64,000 nucleotides of DNA from Uliginosibacterium sp. (GTDB taxonomy: Bacteria; Pseudomonadota; Gammaproteobacteria; Burkholderiales; Rhodocyclaceae): positions 62,001 to 126,000 of the forward strand of contig JADKDZ010000010.1 in assembly GCA_016718265.1 (NCBI GenBank), given 5' to 3'. Each line of letters starts with the position of its first letter. Position 1 is the first letter of the stretch. Below are positions 38,816 to 44,879 of the stretch, one piece after another. The translations under genes were made by a program, and so were the position numbers. The notes beneath the pieces are model-generated. The model saw only the letters and a list, made by a program, of their open reading frames with translations. It was not told where the DNA came from and did no database searches.

Positions 38816-39190
38816 TCACGGGGAAGACGCTGGTGCCGCCGGGGCTTCAGACTCGGTATCGCCATTCAATGTCCTTCGCCGAGAAGGAAAGCACCAATTC
38901 CCAAGAAACAACTCGACTAGAACCCTTAACTTATCTTGCCAGCGTAGCTTGTGCAGAGCCTCGAAATTTTCGACGGGTGAGCGGAAGACCCCCAGCAACT
39001 CAAATGCCTCTCGTGCCTGCGCGGCGTGGACCATGATCTTTTGATTGTTGTACAGGTGCATGTGCATGCCGGGGTATAGACCACCGAATCCGCGATTGAA
39101 AACAAAGTACGGGATTTCATGAGCCTCAAGCAAGCTCACCATTACACATAGCTCCGATTCGGTTTGTGGAACGGCAACGGAGACGAACAT
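38816..39190 (-). CDS. DUF2007-like putative signal-transducing protein
   Basis: The 124-residue product starts MFVSVAVPQTESELCVMVSL and carries YNNQKIMVHAAQAREAFELL, resembling the small DUF2007 domain (a short ferredoxin-like module with an A-x-E-A-x-x-L-L helix). The remainder is basic and then Ala/Pro rich. AAGGAAACTGAAG precedes the ATG. It pairs with the membrane protein at 38372-38794. Function is unknown. Confidence 0.65.
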   Translation of the reverse strand: MFVSVAVPQTESELCVMVSLLEAHEIPYFVFNRGFGGLYPGMHMHLYNNQKIMVHAAQAREAFELLGVFRSPVENFEALHKLRWQDKLRVLVELFLGNWCFPSRRRTLNGDTESEAPAAPASSP

Positions 39191-39236
39191 CTTCAGTTTC
39201 CTTGATGGAGGGCGGATCGTCTTCTTCTCATCATTT

Positions 39237-39341
39237 CAGCCCGTAGGGTGCAATAACCGCAGGGCATTGCACCGGATGTTTGCCGCCTGCGCTTACGAGC
39301 CATCATTCTGCCAGATTACCGACGCTCTCTTCGATCCCACC
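39237..39341 (-). repeat. 105-bp remnant of a REP-associated transposase 3' end with its REP palindrome
   Basis: The segment matches 41123-41227 with only a few differences. That second copy covers the last codons, stop and downstream REP palindrome of the decayed RAYT gene, so this is a relic of another RAYT unit. The REP core at 39243-39277 pairs GGGTGCAAT with ATTGCACC. Confidence 0.75.
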
Positions 39342-39353
39342 TACGAGCGATAG

Positions 39354-39440
39354 CCTCAACGTAGAGGTGCCCAGCGCTGCGCGGCTTTATCACGTAGCGT
39401 CCAGCGACCGAAGGGAGCTATGTCGACCGCCATGTTAGCC
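39354..39440 (-). repeat. Degenerate attC-like site downstream of the ankyrin cassette
   Basis: Read on the minus strand the segment runs from GGCTAAC to GTTGAGG, near the integron consensus pair RYYYAAC and GTTRRRY, over 87 bases. It shares GCGACCGAAGGGAGC with the clear attC at 40588-40668. The core sites deviate at one position each, so it is weaker evidence than the others. Confidence 0.35.
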
Positions 39441-39568
39441 ATGTGGAAGGAGGTACAGCTGACTTTGTTCCGCCCACCTGTAAAGAGGACTCATAGCGGT
39501 TGGATCAGTAAAGAAGAAGTGATGTGTGTCGTCCCATCCCTCGTAGAACACACAATTCAACTCAGTGC

Positions 39569-39651
39569 GTAGGTCGGATAAGCGTAGCGCCATCCGACGT
39601 TTGTCGATTCATCTTTCATTCGTCGGATGGCGCTACGCTTATCCGACCTAC
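39569..39651. repeat. Perfect 31-bp inverted repeat (REP/BIME-type palindrome)
   Basis: Arms at 39569-39599 and 39621-39651 are exactly complementary over 31 bases with a 21-base loop. The arm text GGTCGGATAAGCG...CGCCATCCGACG is of the REP type widespread in proteobacteria and differs from the GGGTGCAAT family around the transposase. Its right arm forms the last codons of the ankyrin gene. The rest of 39191-39615 holds no gene. Confidence 0.9.
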
Positions 39652-40020
39652 TAGCTTCTCCAAAGCCCCTATTTCCTCCGCAAGCCTTATCAAGTGAAGA
39701 GCATGCCGCTCACGATCGAATAGCTGAGGTGCGTCAATCGACGCGGGGTCCGCCCCGTTTGCCTTCAAGAACTCTGCTATTTCGAAATGGCCATGATCCA
39801 GGGCGACTCTCAATGGGGTAAAGCCAAACTCGCCTTGCTGATTGACGTTGATGCCGTTTGCGACAAGGAGACGAACGGATTCAAGATCGCCCCATACACA
39901 AACAGAATGAAGGGCGTTGTCTCCGAGTGCGTTTGTTGCGTTGATGGTATCGAAAACGACATAGCTGAAATCAGGCGCGCTCTTGATACTGTCTAGTAGT
40001 TCAACTACACGTTCATTCAT
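39616..40020 (-). CDS. Ankyrin-repeat protein in cassette array
   Basis: A 134-residue soluble protein starting MNERVVELLDSIKSAPDFSY. It contains about two ankyrin repeats (GDNALHSVCVWGDLESVRLLVANGINVNQ, shown in motifs DNALHSVCVWGD and RLLVANGINV, then GFTPLRVALDHGHFEIAEFL), so it probably binds another protein. The last eleven residues (VGRISVAPSDE) are encoded by the right arm of the 31-bp palindrome, so the original C-terminus was replaced by the inserted element. The ATG at 40020 lies 16 bases after an attC-like site, as expected for an integron cassette gene. Confidence 0.75.
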   Translation of the reverse strand: MNERVVELLDSIKSAPDFSYVVFDTINATNALGDNALHSVCVWGDLESVRLLVANGINVNQQGEFGFTPLRVALDHGHFEIAEFLKANGADPASIDAPQLFDRERHALHLIRLAEEIGALEKLVGRISVAPSDE

Positions 40021-40035
40021 TGTTATGATGTTGAC

Positions 40036-40122
40036 ACACAACTACGGCGTTGTCCGGCAGGCTGCACGCGCGGCGAAGCGAGTATCTGCTGCTGCATGTC
40101 CGCGACAGACAACCTGTTAATC
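40036..40122 (-). repeat. Probable attC site between cassettes
   Basis: The 87-base segment ends with GTTAATC (40116-40122) and ACACAAC (40036-40042) in place of the usual integron core sites, and has internal arms GTTGTCCGGCAGG and CAGACAAC that can pair. It begins within the stop codon of the upstream cassette gene and ends just before the ankyrin start. The core sites deviate from consensus, so confidence is moderate. Confidence 0.5.
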
Positions 40123-40587
40123 ACTGTGCACCTTTCGAAAGATTGTCTCGTCTCGGGTGGCCAAAAACATAGCGGGCGTGCCGGCACCGACGACATGCAA
40201 AGGCTGAAACTTCTCAACTTGGCCCCAAAAATCATGGAACTCGGGATCAGATTCGTCCAACGGTGCGAAACCCCATCGATTTACGAATGACCTGTGATGG
40301 TCCTCGGGTGCTTCGTCAGCATATACGTACCATTCGTCGAACCCTGGTGTGGGTAGTTCCATTGCTTCTACAACGATGGGACTGACTGCCACTTTGTTCC
40401 TCTTGATCCAGCCCTTTGCATACTCGGCTTGAGTTGGTTCGAAAGGCCCACTGTCACACGACACTATTGCAAAACGATGCCCGCGCACAATTTCCGGAAA
40501 GCGAAGCAAAAGGTCCGCCAAGTTTGGATCAAATTCGTCCGCCCACTCGACAACCCAATAGCCAGACCTGAAACCTGTGCGCATCAT
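40117..40587 (-). CDS. Hypothetical cassette-encoded protein
   Basis: A 156-residue soluble acidic protein starting MMRTGFRSGYWVVEWADEFD. No family is recognised; aromatic-rich stretches (GFDEWYVYADEAPED, FHDFWGQVEKFQ) suggest a compact globular fold. The ATG touches the core site of the attC at 40588-40668, and the stop overlaps the next attC-like site, so gene and site together form one integron-type cassette in the same orientation as its neighbours. Confidence 0.65.
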   Translation of the reverse strand: MMRTGFRSGYWVVEWADEFDPNLADLLLRFPEIVRGHRFAIVSCDSGPFEPTQAEYAKGWIKRNKVAVSPIVVEAMELPTPGFDEWYVYADEAPEDHHRSFVNRWGFAPLDESDPEFHDFWGQVEKFQPLHVVGAGTPAMFLATRDETIFRKVHSD

Positions 40588-40668
40588 GTTTAACGTTTGA
40601 AGTGAAAGGCGGCGACCGAAGGGAGCGAACCCCGCTTGTGGGGCGTCCTCTCGACTAAATTGTTAAGC
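40588..40668 (-). repeat. attC recombination site of an integron cassette
   Basis: Read on the minus strand the 81 bases run from GCTTAAC to GTTAAAC, both perfect matches to the integron core consensus RYYYAAC...GTTRRRY. Internal arms (AGTCGAGAGG and CCTTTCACTT) can pair with G-U allowed, and the centre contains a GCCCC/GGGGT stem. The following gene starts directly at the GTTAAAC core, the normal arrangement of a cassette. Confidence 0.75.
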
Positions 40669-40702
40669 GAACATCTCATTGGCATTAGCGCTATCCAGAA
40701 AA

Positions 40703-41038
40703 CTATCGAACTAGCGGATTATTGCCCGAAAACCGCCGAACTGAAGGATAGCTCGCCGCACTGAAACGGAAAATGATCATTCCACCTTCCGAGAGCCATG
40801 ATTCTGCATCTGTAGCCGAGCAAATCTGAACTTCAAAAGCTAGCCTGAATCGACGTATCGCGCCGGAAACCGACTCGGATAGGCCAATGCAATGATCGGC
40901 AGATATCTCAAAGATATCGCCATCTGCGGAATCAAACAGGCGCTTTCTCCAATATGAGCTTTGACCAACATCGATCACCAGACTGTCAATCAATTGCTCA
41001 TGCAGCTTCTTTGCGGTCCGATTTGATCGATGCGTCAT
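40703..41038 (-). CDS. Hypothetical cassette-encoded protein
   Basis: The 111-residue frame starts MTHRSNRTAKKLHEQLIDSL at an ATG 6 bases from the GTTAGGC core of an attC-like repeat. It has a mixed composition without signal peptide or membrane segments and matches no family known to me. Upstream in-frame codons would reach 41158 but run through the attC-like and REP sequence and are not part of the gene. Orientation and spacing mark it as another cassette. Confidence 0.55.
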   Translation of the reverse strand: MTHRSNRTAKKLHEQLIDSLVIDVGQSSYWRKRLFDSADGDIFEISADHCIGLSESVSGAIRRFRLAFEVQICSATDAESWLSEGGMIIFRFSAASYPSVRRFSGNNPLVR

Positions 41039-41044
41039 CGTTTC

Positions 41045-41119
41045 GCCTAACTTGTTATGGGGAGACAGGTTTGTCTGTTCATCATCGGCGCGTGCTCCCC
41101 AACATGGCACGACCGCCCA
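41045..41119 (-). repeat. attC-like repeat A
   Basis: On the plus strand GCCTAAC (complement of core GTTAGGC) is followed by GGGGAGACAGG and CGCGTGCTCCCC arms. The segment is nearly identical to 42727-42801, and both lie just upstream of minus-strand start codons. The outer second core site is not recognisable, possibly because REP DNA replaced it. Confidence 0.55.
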
Positions 41120-41128
41120 GCGCAGCCC

Positions 41129-41163
41129 GTAGGGTGCAATAACCGCAGGGCATTGCACCGGAT
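41129..41163. repeat. REP palindrome on the 3' side of the RAYT gene
   Basis: GGGTGCAAT and ATTGCACC pair around AACCGCAGGGC. An inverted copy lies at 41747-41781 on the other side of the transposase gene, and a third copy lies at 39243-39277. Confidence 0.75.
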
Positions 41164-41188
41164 GGTTGCCGCCTGCGCTTACGAGCCC

Positions 41189-41722
41189 TCATTCTGCCAG
41201 ATTACTGACGCTCTCTTCGTTCCCACCTGCCCAATCTGCCGGATACATACCGGACTTCACCAGGGCGATGAAACGTGGAATGCGGCCAATCGGCCACACG
41301 CTTTACCAGGCCATGCTTCACCGGATCGATGGAACGTAATCCATGTGCGCGCGGAAGTCGGCCTCGTCACGAATCCGGTGTTCCGAATATCGGCGTTGCC
41401 AGATTCCCCGCTCGCCCCGCTTCAAGTGGGACGCGTTGCGCCGCTCGGTGAGCGGCATGGCTCTTGAGAAATCCATTTTGATGAGGCGCCAGCGCAAAGC
41501 GAAGTCCACATCATCTGGCGGGAGCTCGATCACGCAATGGAGATGCTCGGGCAGAACCACCCAGCCATGAATCACAAAAGGGTGGCGACGCTTCACATCC
41601 CTCACCACGCGCCGCAGCACGTCAATGTGGCGAGTGAGCAGCTCATTACCCTGCCGCTGCAGCAGATTCACGGTGAAGAAGAAGGTGCCGCCGGGAAGCC
41701 AGGCGCGCAGATAGTCAGGCAT
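41189..41722 (-). pseudogene. REP-associated tyrosine transposase (RAYT, IS200-like), two frameshifts
   Basis: The ATG at 41722 opens MPDYLRAWLPGGTFFFTVNL, the standard start of RAYT proteins, and WVVLPEHLHCVIELPPDD contains the HUH metal-binding histidines. The frame breaks after FRAHMDYV near 41330: the expected tail continues as SIDPVKHGLVKRVADWPHST in the next frame, and after FHR near 41270 shifts again to LVKSGMYPADWAGGNEESVS, ending at 41189. Full length would be about 177 residues, normal for the family. The gene is flanked by inverted REP palindromes, its presumed substrates. It has inserted within the cassette array. Confidence 0.85.
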
Positions 41723-41746
41723 GGGGCAAGCGTGCCATCGTCAAAC

Positions 41747-41781
41747 ATCCGGTGCAATGCCATTCGGTTATTGCACCCTAT
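41747..41781. repeat. REP palindrome on the 5' side of the RAYT gene
   Basis: This is the inverted counterpart of 41129-41163 with a slightly different loop (CATTCG). Together they frame the transposase as a REP-RAYT unit. Confidence 0.75.
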
Positions 41782-41792
41782 GTGCTACGTGC

Positions 41793-42701
41793 TCATGCAG
41801 GGGTATTAAGGTCTCGCCAGAACTCAAGCGCGGATGCTGTCCGGTAGTCGACGTGTCGACGCAGAGCTTTCTCCAAGGCAAAACTGAATGCACCACCAAT
41901 TTCCCTAGCAATCTCACGAGGCCTTCCCGCAAGAATCTCTTCCCGCGTAAACGTCAAGGGCTCACCTCGCAGAACTTGCAAGAAGAGTAACCCGCAGTGG
42001 TAGATGTCCATCCGGTGATCCATTGGGCCAAACTCGGATGGAATCAGTGTTTCAGGGGCCCGCATCCATTCTGCGAGGATGGTGTTCGCAGCATCCATTT
42101 CGCTAACCATCTTCGTAATACCCAAATCACCGAGCATGAACGTGAAAATCATGTCGTCTGGCGTCATGTCGTCGCGCAGCGTAGCGACAAACACGTTGCC
42201 TCCATGGATGTCCTGATGCACGTAGTCGTTGCAGTGGAGGAAGTGAACAGCTTGTAGAACCTGGCGAGCCATCGCACGAAGCCAAAGGTGACCCTTGAAG
42301 TTGTCTCGCTGAATGAATTGGTTGATTGGCTGCCAGCACCGCTCGAACACAATATAGAACGTATGCCTGAACTCAAATCCGTCATGCACATACGTGACGT
42401 TCGGGTGGCGGAGTGTTTGCAACTTCTGCAACTCAGCAACCGCGCTGTCTCGAACTTCTTCGTAGGTGCCACGGGGTTTGAGTATCTTTACAGCAAGTTC
42501 GTTGTCCCAAGTGTCTGTGCATTCGTAGACGACACCGAAGCTTCCCTCTCCGATAACGCGGCCGATTCGGTAAGTGTTTCCGGTGCTAGTACTCGTGATG
42601 AGTTCCCCCTCAGTTGGAGGTGTAAACACCGGTTCAGTTGGCAACTCAGCCGAAGCCAAGTTCCGCACATCATCAGGCTGGTTGGACTCAGGATTTGACA
42701 T
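41793..42701 (-). CDS. Serine/threonine protein kinase encoded in the cassette array
   Basis: A 302-residue single-domain kinase starting MSNPESNQPDDVRNLASAEL. The glycine-rich loop IGRVIGEGSFGVVYE and Lys of LAVKIL are canonical; the catalytic loop is HQDIHGGN, DLG replaces DFG in MLGDLGITK, and RAPET stands at the APE position. The catalytic Asp, Asn and metal Asp are all present, so it should be active. There is no membrane segment or sensor domain. The ATG lies 26 bases from the GTCTAAC core of attC-like repeat B, which supports cassette origin. Kinases carried by integron-type cassettes are unusual; its targets are unknown. Confidence 0.8.
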   Translation of the reverse strand: MSNPESNQPDDVRNLASAELPTEPVFTPPTEGELITSTSTGNTYRIGRVIGEGSFGVVYECTDTWDNELAVKILKPRGTYEEVRDSAVAELQKLQTLRHPNVTYVHDGFEFRHTFYIVFERCWQPINQFIQRDNFKGHLWLRAMARQVLQAVHFLHCNDYVHQDIHGGNVFVATLRDDMTPDDMIFTFMLGDLGITKMVSEMDAANTILAEWMRAPETLIPSEFGPMDHRMDIYHCGLLFLQVLRGEPLTFTREEILAGRPREIAREIGGAFSFALEKALRRHVDYRTASALEFWRDLNTPA

Positions 42702-42726
42702 TGACGGGGGTATGGGTTGAGCGGGT

Positions 42727-42801
42727 CTAACGTGTTTTGGGGACAGGTTTGACTGTTCATCATCGGCGCGTGCTCCCCAACATGGCACAACCGCACAGAG
42801 T
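42727..42801 (-). repeat. attC-like repeat B
   Basis: GTCTAAC (complement of core GTTAGAC) precedes GGGGACAGG and the CGCGTGCTCCCC arm, matching repeat A almost base for base. The 270 bases beyond it up to 43077 contain a short GGGGCTG/CAGCCCC hairpin (43025-43041) but no gene. Confidence 0.55.
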
Positions 42802-43077
42802 AGAACGGCTTGCAGATTGCGTTTTCAGCAACGTGCCGCAATTTTATACAGCATTAACAGAATCGTGAAAAACTTCACTTCCCCGCTGCTGCCTCTGCGC
42901 TCAGGCAGGCTGTTTGACCCGCTGGGCGAACGCTTCTGATCTCTGCACGAGAGCTTACAGTCTGACGGCGCATATGTCTATCGGGTGCGAGTCCATCGGC
43001 ATCGGCCGGAGTGGGGTCGCAAGGCGGGGCTGTGACAGCCCCGGAAACCGTGACTGAGTTGATCGCCTGGGTGCTGG

Positions 43078-43984
43078 TTATGTTCGCTCCCACGCGCATC
43101 GATCTGGTTGCCAGCGCGCGGGCGAGGGCGCGCCGGACACGGCCAGTTCGGTGGGGAGCCAGAGCAGTAACCTCAGGCGACTGATGGCTTCTTCGAGGGT
43201 GGTTTTCTTCAGGCGATTTCTCGTCAGGAAAGCTTTCCATTGTTGCTGCTTGGCCGGGGCTTTGGCGAACTCGGGGGTGAGTGGCAATGGGAGTTGCGTG
43301 GGGATCGCTGTGTCGCGACGTGCGAAGGTTGCGGCAATGGCTCCCGCGAGTGTGGTGGCTTCCAGCGCCGTGCGGTGGGCGATGACGTATAGATCGTAGA
43401 AGTCTTTCATGCGGCTGCTGCGGGCCGAGCATGACCATGGCCTGGTATTTCTCCGCGATGACGGTATAGACCGGATAGACCCGCAGCGTAGGTGCGGGAA
43501 TGCCGTCCAGGACCGCAGGGAAGGTGACCGTCTCGGGGCCTGGCGTGACAGCATCGCCAAAGCCGATGTCGATCTGTATGGGGCAGCGCGCGGAGCCAAT
43601 GGTGCCGGTCAGCGTGATGCGCGTGCCGCCGTATGTGCTGTCTTCACGAATCGTTTGTGCTTGTACGGAGTCTGGGGCGAACTGGACGCCGTCGCCTGTG
43701 TCGATAGCGGCAATCTCCTGGAAGACGGCAATGAGGTGCGCGATGTCGTCTTGCCCGAAGCCGAGCAGATCGGCGTCACGCGTGGGGCGGTGCGGATCGT
43801 CGTACCAGAGCGAGAACAGCATCGCGCCCTTAAGCAGGAAGCGGTCGGCATAGGCGGACGTGCTGAGTCTGTAAAGCAGACGCTCCAGACCGAAGCGGTT
43901 GAGCACCAGGTTGTAGTCGTCGCCGTGTTGTTTGGCGAGGGCCAGCAGGCGTGCGCGTATCGAGGCAGCAAGATTGGCCGTCAT
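43078..43984 (-). pseudogene. abiEii: AbiEii-type nucleotidyltransferase toxin, one frameshift
   Basis: The ATG at 43984 opens MTANLAASIRARLLALAKQH, and LLKGAMLFSLWYDDPHRPTRDADLLGFG holds, in KGAMLF and RDADLL, the nucleotidyltransferase motif of AbiEii. The frame breaks at about 43415-43430 after KYQAMVMLG; the expected sequence continues in the next frame as SSRMKDFYDLYVIAHRTALE to a stop at 43078. Intact AbiEii is a toxin that transfers nucleotides to a cellular target and aborts phage infection. Its start overlaps the antitoxin stop (ATGA). With the frameshift, the toxin would be truncated and probably harmless. Confidence 0.85.
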
Positions 43985-44579
43985 GCGACCAGTGCCTCAA
44001 GGTAAGGCTGCATGACGCGGCTGACGCGGTTGATCTTGGCGAAGTGGTTCAGCTCGGAGAGGTCGAGTTTGCGGGCGCGCCACGCGTCCTTGAGCGCTTC
44101 CAGCGCCACGTCTAGCCCAATCTTGTTGCGAAGCTTGAAGCAGTCAGCAATGTCTTGGCCACGCTGTAGATGCGGATCGTGCCTCTTTGATCTGTGATGG
44201 TGGTAATGCCTTCGCTGTAGGCGGGACCGCGTAGCCGTGTGATGCGTAGCTGGGGGTAATCCAGCGCGGGGGGTTGCGTGCCTTCAGGCAGTGCGACCCA
44301 GACTTCGTGCGGCAGTTGTGTTCCGATCTCATGATAAGCAAGCGCCGACAGCAGGCAGATGACGGCCTTGGGGACGCGCTGACAGACCTCGATCAGGGAT
44401 TGATGCTCGCTGGGCTCCGTGTCGGGCAGGCTGTATAGACCGCGTGCCACCCTTTGCAGCCTGCCCGCTTGCTGCAGCTTGAGCAGCAGTTGGGGCGACC
44501 AGCCGCGAGCGCGCACGTCGGCAGCGCACAGCAGGCGCTGGGAGCTGGCGAGCGTGAGGATTTGATCGGTTTGGGTCAT
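43982..44579 (-). pseudogene. abiEi: AbiEi-type antitoxin/regulator, one frameshift
   Basis: The ATG at 44579 opens MTQTDQILTLASSQRLLCAA, and AADVRARGWSPQLLLKLQQA with RVARGLYSLPD is the N-terminal winged-helix domain of AbiEi. The frame ends early at 44112 because one base is missing near 44149 in IYSVAKT; with it restored the protein continues as IADCFKLRNKIGLDVALEAL to a TGA at 43982 that overlaps the toxin start. AbiEi normally represses the operon and neutralises AbiEii. Loss in both partners fits joint decay or local sequence errors. Confidence 0.82.
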
Positions 44580-44762
44580 GGTTTCAAGAGTTTAGTTTGC
44601 GCGCTACTTGTACGCAAGTAATGTGATTTATAAACTCTTGTCCCAACATGAGTGCTTGAGACGGGGCTGTCGACTGCCTGCCATTGCCAGATCAGAAATC
44701 TAGCGCCCCCAGCGGTACGCCTTGGAGAACCGCCTGCAGCAAGCGTCTTCAGGCGGGTCTTT

Positions 44763-44793
44763 GCAGAGCCAATCCCCGTGCGGCTGTCCGGGC
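44763..44793. repeat. REP-like element, copy 3, in the parC upstream region
   Basis: GCAGAGCC, loop AATCCCCGTGC and GGCTGTCCGGGC match copy 1 at 22356-22390, with an eroded left arm. It sits in the 300-base gap between the divergent abiE and parC genes, which otherwise shows no gene; the parC promoter must lie here. Confidence 0.5.
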
Positions 44794-44879
44794 ATCGGAC
44801 CGAGGCTGCATTGAGCTGTGCCGCCCGGGTGAGTCCCTGCCATAATCCGCAGCCTGATTCATGTCTCAAGCTGTGCGCA

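Noticed and set aside
39237..41227. CRISPR-like spacing of repeats in the cassette region
   Set aside because: The repeats are few, of several families and separated by genes; they are REP, RAYT relic and attC-like elements, not a CRISPR array.
43025..43041. GGGGCTG/CAGCCCC hairpin as terminator of the abiE operon
   Set aside because: No T-run follows on the relevant strand, so it is only mentioned, not called.
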